From: Ceratobasidium sp. AG-K
Lineage: Eukaryota; Basidiomycota; Agaricomycetes; Cantharellales; Ceratobasidiaceae
Reading direction: 5' to 3'
Length of the DNA stretch: 64,000 nt
Assembly (NCBI GenBank): GCA_037039685.1
Contig: JAWNGF010000007.1
Coordinates: forward strand, 744,001 to 808,000
Part shown: positions 23,048 through 34,600 of the stretch, in pieces
Position numbering within the stretch: the stretch's first letter is position 1
Layout: the number at the start of each line of letters is the position of its first letter
Notes under the pieces: generated by a model
The model's input: the letters and a program-made list of their open reading frames with translations, nothing else
Told to the model about the DNA's origin: nothing
The model's database searches: none
Program-made: the position numbers and the translations under genes

Positions 23048-24370
23048 CCGCACCATACGTCCGGGAATCGTGCTGGAGAGTAGCAATTAGCCTATCATCC
23101 AATGCCATTCACACTAGCATTGGCTCCAACGGGCCTCACAGTGAATCATGTTGCAATCAGGACCTTCCTGACCACCAGCGTAAACTCCTCGACGTGACCT
23201 TTAGTTAATTCCCTCAATTCCCTCATAGACAATCTATATATCTATGCATTTTTAAGTAGCATGTGCTGAATATTTTGTATGTATTCACTATTTCAATTAT
23301 TAATCGCATATCTGGGTTGTCTTCAGTTTCTGTTAGAGAACCGTACGCACGGGCTGTCCCTTTTCAAATCTTGATATGTTCGACCTTTAGGGCGCTATCA
23401 GGAGGATATCCAAGATCTAGCGCTCTTGGCTAATCGGATAATCTGCATGTTGTGGAGTCGAAAGTGCGTACTGGTGCACGTGTTTGATCCCTGAAAACGA
23501 TCGTGCTATACTCCAGCTACGCCAGCCGCTGCATAACCAAGCTTGCTGTACTGCAAGCTAGTACATAACGTTGAACTCGGGCACTGACGGACGGCAGATA
23601 GAGAATGTCCGACCTGCAGTTCGTTGTACATGCATTACGGCCACATTACGATCCGGCAACATCATGGTTTCGCAATTTCCTGAATATTTAATTCCCTGAT
23701 CAACGAAGTTGGCTATTTCATACAGGACGCCAGAACTCACAGTAGGGCGCTGGATCTTTTGGGCTGGTAATCAAATTAAAGGACTATGACTGCGAAAACC
23801 CACCGCTAGTTGAGCAGGTGCGCATATATAGATTATAAATGAGTGGCACCACCGAGGCGCGAAAGGGTTAGATTGAATTTATACTATTAGTTGCGGTATC
23901 GACGAACAGCCATGAATATCTATGAGTGTTTGGTGATGACCCCTGACCAATGTGTGGTATGACGCCTTTGGGAGTCAACCGCGATCTTGACTTACTCACA
24001 TGCCTATACGTGCTGTTTTTTGCCCCATCCTCCCGCCCGCATGTCGCCGCTCCAATCAGAAGTGGTAATACGGGCTACCCGCACCCCGGTGCCCTAGCAA
24101 ACGTCCATCGCTTCGCTTGGGGGTTCCAAGATGTGCTGGTAGCGGCGCGTCGACATTGGACAGTGTATGAACGCACCCGACCTGGGACACGCCCTCAAGG
24201 CGAGGATGAACGTTGCGACCGCGTGTAAATACCGATTTTGAGGCGCAAGGCTTGAAAGGTTTTTGTTGAGTACCAGCGCGAAGTCGTATGTATGGATACT
24301 CAGTATATGTATTGCACATTCCGTGATTCGCCAAATCACATTAGAAAGGTCTGAGTACTCCTGTATGCTG
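23048..24370. other. Intergenic, no recognisable gene
   Basis: The sequence is AT-rich in the first half. Minus-strand frames at 24056-24339 and the plus frame at 23950-24228 overlap one another and have no motif. Nothing here is supportable. Confidence 0.45.
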
Positions 24371-25080
24371 CCCTTGCACTTAAAGAGACTCCTTCGTAGG
24401 GAGACGCTGCAGCTGTTCGTGCCGTGCCTCGAATGGCCCTATGAAATTCAGACCCCAATGGGATTTGAAGTGCGGCATTCCCCGTCGACGTGTTTCCGTT
24501 CAGCTGTTCATTTCCTCGGTTCCGTCAACTGGAGAACTGAATGACATTGTGGCACTTGCTGCATCACTTTGTATCCTGCTCTAGGTATCTTGCTATCCAC
24601 GCGCATTTGATCGACTGAAATAAATGTAGCAGGACGCTCGAGATAGGGGTACCCCCACGATATTGAGTAAGGCAGGACTGGAACCCTTGTGACTTTGTCG
24701 CAGCTTCAGCTATGCTAAAGATACTGACTCATTCAGACCCATTGCTGATACATTGTCAGCAGCCCAACCTTGGGCGACTTTACTTTCGCTTCTGAATACG
24801 GCACTCCCAGATATGCCCTCTTATTATAAGCGCCCTAATAAGCTTTCAGGAAATGGTCGTTCCGCGGTTGAGTGATGCCTCACAGCTGACACATGTCTAC
24901 CTCGTTGAGATATCTACTGAGAACATGGGCGTATTTGACCTTTGCCCTACCCAAGTTCTACCCTACGATCGCATTCGAGGGGCCGCAACAAAACTCACTC
25001 CCGTCGGCATTCACAGAGGTTTTAATCGGTACGGTACTAGAAACTTCATATTTATCCACTGCTCAGAAGTTTTTCCCTAG
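24371..25080 (+). pseudogene. Broken coding-like region of unknown family
   Basis: Protein-like fragments appear in order on the plus strand but in different frames. They are LKRLLRRETLQLFVPCLEWP near 24380-24440, VSVQLFISSVPSTGELNDIV near 24490-24550, TLSAAQPWATLLSLLNTALP near 24750-24815, and a run with LPKFYPTIAFEGPQQN and LIGTVLETSYLSTAQKFFP near 24945-25075. Stops and frame changes separate them, and no clean set of introns restores one frame. I do not recognise the family. It directly precedes the HEF/NC gene at 25105 on the same strand and might include its 5' region. Confidence 0.3.
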
Positions 25081-25104
25081 TACTTTACACAAACTTACTT
25101 CAAG

Positions 25105-25887
25105 ATGCATAGAGGAAGGCAGTGGAGACCCCGTACGAAGTCTAAGGCACCCGAAGAGCGTAGCAGAGAGATATTCCCGTCGGGATTCGATCAATCGAAG
25201 AGCAGTCCGGCTGGGTCTCACAATATATCTAATCCAGATCAGCTTTATCATACACTTCTCGACCATTACGCTCCTGGGAGGCACGTCGAGCACATCTTTG
25301 TGACGAAGGCGTGGTACGCCAAACAGAAGAAACTGGCCCAACACGAATTCATTCTGATTGAAGTGGAAGACAAAGCTGCCCCAGGACTTATCAACTATAT
25401 AGTCCTCGATCGGACCAATACGAACCCTGCACCGGTGTGTCCAGGAGTTAGCGCCTTTTCCCAGATAAATGCAAAAGCGTCCGACACTTTCAGGATTTCC
25501 TATGACGGAAAACAGCAGAAGCTATTACAGGACTGCAAGCTCAATAACCATTGGCTTCTGGAGGTCATTTCCTTCCTCTCCGATGATTCTCTTCCCCTCT
25601 ACGAGTTGGTCACGCTAGCACGACACGTATCCACAAAGTACCCAAACTACCACCCTATCTTCTGGAACTGTTATATGTTCGCTGGGTTGATCTGGGAGTG
25701 TATGCGCGAGATGAAGCCAGAGGCCGATTATTATTGCGCGCCAGGCTTTGAAAAGGATCGGGGGAACTTTGGTCACATTAGGTATCGACCAGCACCTGCA
25801 GAAGTTCAGAAAATACACATGGCTGTCCAAAATGACATAGTCGAGGCGAGAGGCAAGCTGAATCAACGAACGGGCGATCAAGTGTAA
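25105..25887 (+). CDS. HEF/NC-motif protein, paralogue 2
   Basis: This single open frame of 260 codons is clearly paralogous over its whole length to the minus-strand gene at 8092-9041. Shared landmarks are IFPSGFD at residues 23-29, DQLYHTL near 45, HVEH at 60-63, HEFILIEVED at 80-89, PGLINY near 93, FRISYDG near 129, LPLYELVTL near 163, YHPIFWNCYMFAGLIWECM at 182-200, and NFG..RYRP near 220. His80 and Cys189 are conserved between the copies and are the best candidates for active-site residues of a permuted papain-like fold (inference). The 3' end may be spliced: a GTGTAAGC donor lies at the stop, with an acceptor TTGCAG near 25945, which would replace the last residue or two with a very short tail. 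The N terminus (Arg/Lys-rich) differs from copy 1. Confidence 0.75.
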   Translation: MHRGRQWRPRTKSKAPEERSREIFPSGFDQSKSSPAGSHNISNPDQLYHTLLDHYAPGRHVEHIFVTKAWYAKQKKLAQHEFILIEVEDKAAPGLINYIVLDRTNTNPAPVCPGVSAFSQINAKASDTFRISYDGKQQKLLQDCKLNNHWLLEVISFLSDDSLPLYELVTLARHVSTKYPNYHPIFWNCYMFAGLIWECMREMKPEADYYCAPGFEKDRGNFGHIRYRPAPAEVQKIHMAVQNDIVEARGKLNQRTGDQV

Positions 25888-26279
25888 GCCAGCGAGTCTA
25901 CTAAATGTCTCCTCTGCTGGTGGCTGATCTTTCTTAAACTTGCAGACGGAATGCAGGTAATTAAGGCACTGTGGTGGGATGTGAGTCTGAGAAATGATTA
26001 TGTATATGTATGGGAAGGAGTATCGTACTATGTTCAAGCCATGCCCTTACGCTAAGCTAACCTGTTATATGTTCTTTTTTCAAAGAGTGCCAAATGCTTG
26101 AGCCGTAGTGTAATATCAAACGGGGCTTTCTGAGAAAACGTGTGGAAGTGGATACTGTAATCGTAGCAGGAGCGTGTTATGATGGACCAGGATTCCCTGG
26201 TCACTGTTTGAGTTTGATTGGTATTGTTGGTCGCACCTGGACCCTGACAAAGTTAGGGTTGCTGGTCACTCCCACCACC
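25888..26279. other. Intergenic between HEF/NC gene and GID5-like gene
   Basis: No gene is visible. The interval contains the likely 3' end of the upstream gene and the promoter of the armadillo-repeat gene. I see no clear TATA element. Confidence 0.4.
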
Positions 26280-29200
26280 ATGGTGGATGCACAGGCGACG
26301 CTTGATACTCTACGCAACATTAAAAATTCGATCATAGGAAACCCAACGGCTAAGAAGAGCCTCGCAGCTGATGGAACGATTTATCGGTGAGCCGCTTCCC
26401 ACTCGCATTGGTTGCTGCTTACCCTTGCTAGTGTACTCGAATGGATTACTGCAAATGAACGCATCAACGAGCCAATCTTCGAGCAGATAAGGATAGAGGC
26501 GGCACACATTATTGCTGCTCAAGCCTACGGTCCGTCCAACCCTTTTGGGCTCGAACCCTCGGCTCTCATGCTGTGGTGTAGGCCCACCTCAAGCGCTGTT
26601 GTCGGTGCTCGAAACTCAGGCCCCACAAGCGCTCGTCACGGCTCTGAAGCACGCCAGAAATCTCGATGCACCTCGGTTAACTATTGCACTTACTCGGTAT
26701 GTGTTTAGTCAGTGCTTCCTAATCTTATTCTATATTCTTGCAGAGCCCTACGATCAGTCGTTTCGGCAGCAGCAGACACCATCGGCCCTATTCGGTGGCA
26801 CTTTCAACGGGACGCGGCGCATCCCGCCCGCCACGAGGCTCCACTGGTCCTTGAAGATATATTCTCAATAGATGCACTTAGCGTTATCCTACCTTTGCTC
26901 GCTCACCCGGAACCCGACGTTCGCCGAAACGTGGCGATATTGATTGCCAGAGGATTGGTGGTAGATGCGCACCGGATTCGCGTGTTCGACTATGATGGGC
27001 GGGCGGCGGTATGGGATTTGATCAAGATGTTAAACGGGGATGTTCGGGTGAGTGTTGTGAATTCGGCACTGGACTTGCTTTGACCTTGTCGTTCCCACGT
27101 CAATCATAAATAACCTAACCACATATCCAACTCGACTCACCTACCAACTTCTACACTTCATCACCTCGAGCAGAACCAATCGGGGGCAGCGTACGCACTT
27201 GCCGAGATTGCCCGCGACAACGACGCAATGGCTCGATTTCTCACGGAAAGACTTCCACCAGATGCAATGGACCGACAGGCGGGAGGGCGCCAAGCGGCAA
27301 TCGTAGAACGAGGACGACCAAGTGTGCGAATACCGGTGTCTGGAGCAGAACCCGGCTCACTTTTGTCCTTGACTCGACCGGACTCGGTTCGGGCGTCGCC
27401 GGACACCTTCCGCGTCCTCGACTTGATATGCAAGTTTTTGCCGTCTAGAGACGGGGATTTACGCGAGGCGGCTTGTTTATGGTGCGTTCCCAGCATTAAT
27501 TTCGGTCGAGACTAACATTATCATAATAGTTTGTCAACCACCCTTCGCCAACTTCGTCCCACTCTCCGAGATACAACCCACGCGATGGTCATGTGGCTCA
27601 ACCTCGCCATTGAAGAATTCGCACCCACTCCCGACCCGACCATTCCTGTACAAGATTCTGATCCTGCGAGTTCGTCAGAGACCAAGACGGCCGAGATAAA
27701 CGGGGACCCCAAGACCGCGTGGATGCAAAAGTGCCGGTGGCGGAAGAGTGAGGTTGGAGGTGGAGAAATTGCAAGGAGAGTCGTTGGGGCGTGTCATATT
27801 CTTGGTGAGTCTCGGGATGAAATTTCGTGTGAATTCTCTGGGAAATCTGGCGCATGTGGTACTGGATTATGTTTGGTGATGAGGATTCAGTTGAATTTGG
27901 TTGGATTTGTAGGACAGTGGGGCGTTTGTTGCTTCGATGTGGACTATTTCTTATATAGTTGAACCTTTCCTCGCATGCTAACTCCCGTTTATTCATAGCC
28001 GACTTTGTCAATGACCGGGAAGACCTACTTGCCTACGTTATTCATGCTGGAACACTCCAGCGCGCCGTCCGTGCCCTCCTCATTCTCCCTCCTATACCGA
28101 TTCCACAAGGAAAACTATCGCCAGCGCTTAGCGGCCGTTGGGGACCTGGCACAACTTCGAGTACAAGCGTACCCGTACCCTTGCCCACCCCTGCGATATC
28201 CACAATTGCGCCCTCGAGCGCTGGCCGTTTCACAATCATAGCCGGTCCCCCGAGCCCTACTCGAACTCGGCGCGCGAGTAGTGCCCAAGCTGGATCCCAA
28301 CCGACCGGCTCCTTGACTCCATTAATCCTGACCACAACGGGGCCGGGGCCCGTCATACGACCCGGTCCTACAAGCCCCGGCCGTCCGATCGCGTTCCCGA
28401 CTAGCCCCATTCCTGGCATGGCACCTACTCTCGCTAGCCCTCCGCCTCCGCCCATCGTCCCTGTAATACCAGGGTCGCCTCCGTCGCCGGTTGCGAGGCG
28501 ATTATCCTTTGCTGAACTTGCACGACGGGCTTCCGAGTCGGGTGCTGAGGGGTTCTCGCGTCGCACGCCTAGTCAAGTGAGGAGGACGTCGAGCGCCGGG
28601 GTTGGGGCTATTGTTACTGCTACGGCAGGAAGCGCTGCACCGGTGCCTACTAGTCCACGCCCCGACGACGCAATGGCCGTCGATTCTGATACCCCGGCAA
28701 ACGTATCTGCACCGGGTCAGGACGTAACGATGCAACCTGCCGACCCAGTCCCAGCTCCGGCTCCAGGTTCGGCCCCTGTCGATCACCCGCAATCTGTTGA
28801 TGTCGTCATGAAGACCGAGAATGTCGCACCTTCTTCTGCTACTCCTGCGCCTATCCCATTTGCACCCGCTCCTGCTCCAGCGCCGATGCCCGCCACCCGC
28901 CGACGAAAGAAGCCCCCTCCAGACCCTGCGCTCGGGCCGTATACGTACCACACCTCGACGCCGACACCAAAGGCAAACACTGCCCCACAGGCCCCAGCTC
29001 CACCCGCACCCGAATCCACTCTTCGCGCCGCGTTACTCGTTCTGCTCGCTGCGTTCACCATGCACTCGGATGAACACCGACGTATGCTCGTCGAGGCAGG
29101 CGCCCTTGGAGGTGTTGTTCCACCTGGCCGGCGGCTGGGGCCTGGTGGCGTCATCGTCCCTGGATCAGGTCCCTTGAAACCGGGGGAGCTGCAAGGCGTC

Positions 29201-30213
29201 ACTGGTGTCCTTGGGGCCCTGGGGAGTCCAGACCCTGAGGTCCGGTGGGCAGGCGCCACGGTCGCACGGGCGATCGGCAGAAGTACGGGGGTGCTTAGGT
29301 AAGTCATTGGATGTGAGGTTAGGACGAAGCTTACACTCGAGTTTAGAACTGGGTTGTACGACTCTGGGATTGGGCGTGCCGTGTTTGATATGTTCATGCA
29401 TGGCGAGCCTGATAGGAGGGTGCTTGTCGCAGTTTTGAGGGTGTGCTGTAATTTGTTGAATCAGTATTCGCCCATGCGAGAGGTAAGCGAAATCGATATG
29501 AATGTACGTCAGACTGATGAACGGACGCAGATGTTCATACGAGACGGTGGTATGCAGAAAATGACCGAACTATGCGACGCAGAGGAACAAACCGTTCGAG
29601 TTCTCGCACTCTGGGCGTTCAAAAACTCGGTATTCCGGGCTACCCTTGAGGATAAGCGGACGATTATGGCAACCTTGACCTGGACCAGACTTGAACGGTA
29701 CATACTCAAACATTACTCCCCAGAAATGTGACTAAATTCGCAAGTAGGATTCTAGAAGAAGCTCCAGGCGAGCTTCTTGAACAAGCCTTGGGCATAGTCC
29801 GAAACCTTTCGGCCACTGAAGCCGACGCCGAATGGCTCGTCGTTCACCTCACTCCTTCCAAACTCGTCGAAGCCGCCGAACGTACTATTGGATTAGACGA
29901 AAGCTCTTCGCTCGCCTCACTATTCGCCCTCGCACACGTTGCGTTCATCCCTTCCGTCCGCTCGCTCGTCGTAAACCGGAGACGGATCCTCGAATATATC
30001 GCCGCCAGTTTGGGACACTCTGAAGTACAGGTCCGAAGTGCAGCGGCACTGTGCGTATCCCAAATGGCGGGGTGCACGCCTCGTCGGATGAAGGAGATGC
30101 GCGAGGCTGGGATTGATGGACGGTTAAAGGTTTTGAGGGGCCGCGAGACAGACGAGGAAGTGCGGGACAATATGAACCGGGCGTTATATGCGTTTGAATC
30201 TAGGGACGCGTGA
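26280..30213 (+). CDS. GID5: Armadillo-repeat GID/CTLH ligase subunit (ARMC8/GID5-like)
   Basis: The gene starts with MVDAQATLDTLRNIKNSIIG and runs through about nine short introns (for example 26388-26431, 26531-26580, 26700-26743 and 27048-27173). Armadillo/HEAT helices are visible throughout: PDVRRNVAILIARGL, GAAYALAEIARDNDAM, PEVRWAGATVARAIG, EEQTVRVLALWAFKNSVF and GELLEQALGIVRNLSA, with a C-terminal VQVRSAAALCVSQM...RRMKEMREAG. The WAFKN...EQALGIVRNL block and the C-terminal repeat resemble ARMC8/Vid28 (Gid5). In the GID/CTLH E3 ligase that subunit is the scaffold carrying the substrate receptor for degradation of gluconeogenic enzymes. An unusual feature is a Pro/Ala/Ser-rich insertion of about 300 residues (roughly 28090-29010) between repeat blocks. 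The protein is about 1,100 residues, longer than yeast Vid28. Subfamily assignment is moderately firm; armadillo architecture is firm. Confidence 0.8.
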
Positions 30214-31014
30214 GGCGGTGTACGAGATCTTTGTCGTGTATTTAGTATATGTACGCGCAATCTGGAAGGAGATCTATATTCTTTGGGTTGAATAAAATTG
30301 AGGATCTCGCGACGTGGGGCTGGTGGTGAGGATTTTGTGGTTGTTGTTGGTCGCAGCCGCGGACCCGCATTGGACCACGCCTGCGTGGAGCTTGTGCTTC
30401 ATATCCTCACGCGTCGGCGATAAGATAACTTGCGAGGTAACCGGGGAGTTCAAGGATTAGACCACTAAGCGCGAAGCTGTTTACATCAATACGCAATGTA
30501 TAGTATTGGTCCCAGTGATGAGCGTGCGCTACTGCCAGCTCGGAAACAGTCAATCATGGTCGCATCCAGGCGAATTAGGTATAACTTGACCACACAACTT
30601 ACTGCAGAGAACCTATCTTACGTGGCTCTGGCAGATTGGCATACCTAAGGCGAGAGCGAGCGGCGACGTGGGTGGTTGAGGTTTGTGGTGATTTACGTAT
30701 CGGGACTTGGTAAATATTTACTTCAATCAGCTCCCAATTCCTCGTCCAAGTATGTAGGCTTCGAGTCGTCCTCTAAAGTGCCTGGGTCTAAGGTACGCGC
30801 CTGTTGGGCCTCGCTTTACACCACGTGTATAGACTGCTCACGTGTTACTATTGTGCTGGTCTGCACATCACATCACATCTAATATTCGTGTAGAGCACTT
30901 GGACCACACCTCAAACCTATATATGCCGGTGCCAAAACCATGATTCAGAGTAACCCTCGTCGCTTTCTTCCCCTAGCAGAAGCTCCACTGTTTTTAATCC
31001 AATACGCACATCGT
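30214..31014. other. Intergenic, 3' flank of GID5-like gene
   Basis: No gene is recognised. The open frame 30676-30882 has no motif. The first about 80 nt after the stop are AT-rich and likely 3' UTR. Confidence 0.4.
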
Positions 31015-31143
31015 TATGGATCCTACTGAATTTGGCGCGGCTATCTCTGCGCTGACTCAACAACCCGACCAACCGACAACTAACCCAGTTGACGAAGAGC
31101 GCGGACCAGCGTTGGGAGGGGGGATGCAATGTGTTATCTCATG
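31015..31143 (+). CDS. Possible small ORF, 42 aa, unknown
   Basis: An ATG at 31015 opens a short Gln/Pro/Asp-rich frame beginning MDPTEFGAAISALTQQ and ending at a TGA at 31141-31143. Codon choice looks coding-like. A GTGTTA donor inside the last codons and an AG near 31202 could extend it to a different short C terminus ending near 31235. The following 31240-31480 is T-rich like a 3' UTR. No family is recognised. It could be a small protein gene or an upstream exon of something else. Confidence 0.25.
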
Positions 31144-31671
31144 AGGTTTGGGCTATCGAACTGACTCTGCCCTATCCCACTAACATTTTTGCGATTGGCA
31201 GCTGCAGGAACCAGCTCGCCCCCGTCAATAACTTGAAATTGATTTTCTTCGTTCCTTCGTTCTACTTTTATTCGGTTTCGAAAGTTATGTCCTTTTTATG
31301 TACCTCCATGCCCTGCTTTATGCTGTCCAAATATGTTATGCTTTTGTCTATTCATTGGGTCATTGGGGTATATGCGCGTGTGCCCGGCAAATTCGCCAAG
31401 AGAGGGGATAGATTTATCGACACTACTAAATGTACTATTGATATTTCGCGATTATGCAAAGGTATAGCATTATAAAATATTGACCGGAACCTGTATCGAT
31501 TGATTTGCTGGTGGTGGCCGCTCCCTCACGCACAAGCCGAGCCGTCACGTGAATGATTTATCTTTCTTGAGCCTGATTCTCGGTCCCGCTTCGATCAAAT
31601 CACGTGACTGCACACTCTCCGTTTCACCCACCATCATCACGCTAGACTCTCACAACCGTGTGTCGCTAATA
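31144..31671. other. Intergenic, promoter side of TFC4
   Basis: This is T-rich sequence without a gene. Two CACGTGA boxes (about 31545 and 31600) lie within 130 nt upstream of the TFIIIC subunit start and could be bHLH/CBF1-type sites. Pairing of such boxes close to a start is suggestive only. Confidence 0.35.
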
Positions 31672-34600
31672 ATGGATCAATCTGGAGATGAATATGATGA
31701 CTGGGGTATGTCTTCAACCTATTAATTTCAATTTTACGATATTCAACCCAAAGCGCGCTACTCAGGTACCGGGTCCTCGACAACAGACGATGAATCGGGA
31801 GACTCTGATGAATATGAGGAAAACCTGGGCGAAGAGACCCATGATTTGGGGTTCAATAGGGAAACTCGCGGTGCCCGTATCTCACGGGAACATGGCGACT
31901 CAGATAACCGGGCGGAGTCTCAGATTTTGGGTGACTTCAAGTGCGTACAATCGAGGAAAATCATTCTCTGACACTCATGACCTGACTAGCCGTAAAATGG
32001 AAGAAATCAAAACTACCACTGGGGGCCAATCATTAGGAAAATCATGGGACTTCACCATCGCCGACAATGATCCAGAAAACTTCGATCTACAAGATGAGTT
32101 GCGAGAGGCCACGGGAATCGGCAAGAGAAAGAAAGGAAAAGGAGTGAGTTGCCAATGATAAGTTGGACGATCCACTCAGGAAAGTGAATATTTTATAGCG
32201 CGCACGCGGGCCACGCCAAATTCAGTTATCTCAAGAAGTTGATCATATGCTTGGCCAAGCCAACGACGCTTATGCAGAAGGCGACCGTGATGCGGCGATC
32301 GAACTACTTCAAAATGTGATCAAGATTGAACCTAATGTTCCTAACGCTTGGAGCACTTTAGCACTGTGTCATGAGGAAGCGGGTGACGCAAGACGAGCCT
32401 TGCAGCTTCGAATTATGGCGGCTCATCTAACGGGGGATGCCGATGCGTGGGCGGAATTGGGACTTGAATCTCGGTAAGCCGCGTGCATGGGGCGAGTTTC
32501 TTTCAAAACATATGTTCCTTGCAGGGAGAATGGTCTGATGGAACAAGCTGTGTATTGTTATCGCAATGCTACCAGGCTGGACAAAACCAATCCTGACGTA
32601 CTTTGGGATTACGCATTCTGTCTCCGGGAGTCCGGCCAAACCCAGAAAGTATGTCTCAAACCTGTCGTTCCACCAACTTACTTATGACGTGAGCTCCAGG
32701 CCATCAAAACATATGAATCTATACTCCGAATCCTCCCACACGATCTCACCATACTTGCGCAACTTCGAGATTTACTTGTTCAAAGCGGGGCTCTTGCACG
32801 CGCAGCAGAATTATACTCGGCGGCCTTTGATTACTACCTGTCTGCATCAACCGTGCCAACTGCCACTCAGCCAAAGAATATTATTGCTCTCGACCCTTTA
32901 CTGGCCTCAGTCTCTGATCCTACTTCTAGGGTGGAGTCTGTCACCGGATTTGGTACACGCGAGGTAGCAACCCTCGCTGACTTGTTATCTGGACTCGGCC
33001 GACATACGCAAGCAGTCGAGGTGGTCGTTCGTGGGGCCAAATGGTTGGGACAAGTTCCAGCTCTGAGCGACGAGCACAATTTGGAGGAAAAATTGGATGT
33101 AAATCTGAGGATGAGACTGGCTGTTGCTAAGTTGCGTCTTGGGGAGCTGGAGGCGGGAAAGGTAAGCCGGGCTTTCGGCCTTCGTTTTTGGGGCTTTTGA
33201 ATTCACCTATTTGTTCCGATTGCTTACCTCGCCCACCTCTCTAGCTCCATGCATCAGTTATTCTTGCGCATGATATCAACGAGTTTTACGAGCTTTACAC
33301 TGAACTAGCAGATGTGTTCTTCGAGATCGGGATGTTCGCGGATGCAGTAACGATTTACGAGCGGCTTGCATGCCAGCCTCACGTATGCTTATTTTGTTCT
33401 TCCCGGATAACCTTAGCTGATTGGTTGCCCCAAGACAAGCAGTCTTTATGTTCTGAAGCAGATTGGACAGTGCCATAAGCAAATGAAAAATTACGCAGCA
33501 GCGAGAGACGTTTATCGGCGAAGTACGTGCCAAAATATGCCGATAAACATGAACCTGTTACTGACGCTAAACTTCCACTTCGGACTAGTCATCGATGTCG
33601 ATCCTGATGAACACGACACAAAAATGAAGCTGGCGGAGATCTATGAAACACTAAATGAAAAGAGGTTGGCGTTGGACCTGGTTAACGAAGGTACGCGGCG
33701 TATTTCATTCACGCATAGATACGCTTCAAATCTTGCACCCATAGTTATCAGAGCCAGAGAGCAGATACCCTCGCGCACTTCCACTTCCGAACCGCTCACT
33801 CCCGCCGACGTTTCTCTATTCATTGAGAAGGTTCACCCTGCTCCTGCTACAACGATTACGACCAAAAAGCCGATCAACAAACCCACGATTACACCTGCGG
33901 AAGCTCAACGGCTCAACCGAGAACGCACCGATGCAGTGATCCGTGGGTTCAAACGTCTCAAGGAGATTGATCCTGGAGAGATATGCTTAGAGGGGGAGGG
34001 GGTGCCAGGGAGATGGGCCGAATGGTTATCAGTGGCGGATGACTTAGCGCAGACGTTTGACAGCGAAAAGAGATTGCATGTTACCGACAGGGTACGTCCA
34101 ATTTGGAACTCACGCAAAAACAGGATGATCAATACCGTACTTAGTATAAAGGTTTCCAAGGGGAGAAGAAGCGCCCTAGAGGATCAAAGGTCGCGGATGA
34201 AGGCGCTGAAGGTAAGTCAATATGTGTCATATACCGTGGCAGTGAGCCCGGCGCAAGTACTCCTGGTTCTGATAACGTCGTAGTGGTTGCGGTAGATTAC
34301 CGAGGAATTAAGCTTACGGAGTGGTTAAGATTTCTGATTCGGGTGAGGAGATTTATTGATTCTGTTGCCCCGAGCTCACTTAGTTGTCCTCAATAGTATT
34401 CCTTCGCCATAACCAAATACAGAGGGCGGTACGATCAAGCCAATGAACTGTTGAATAGGTTGAGTCTCTCGGTCGCATACCAGGACTGGCAGCAACAGAA
34501 TTCGATTTGGCTCGCATTGCTTGGTACTTCACTATATGAGCATATATGTCCCTTATATTCTAACAATCAGCCTGTAGCTATTTCTGTCTTCGAGGGGAAA

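Noticed and set aside
28042..28566. Gly/Arg/Pro-rich open frames on the minus strand
   Set aside because: Shadow of the proline-rich exon of the GID5-like gene on the plus strand.
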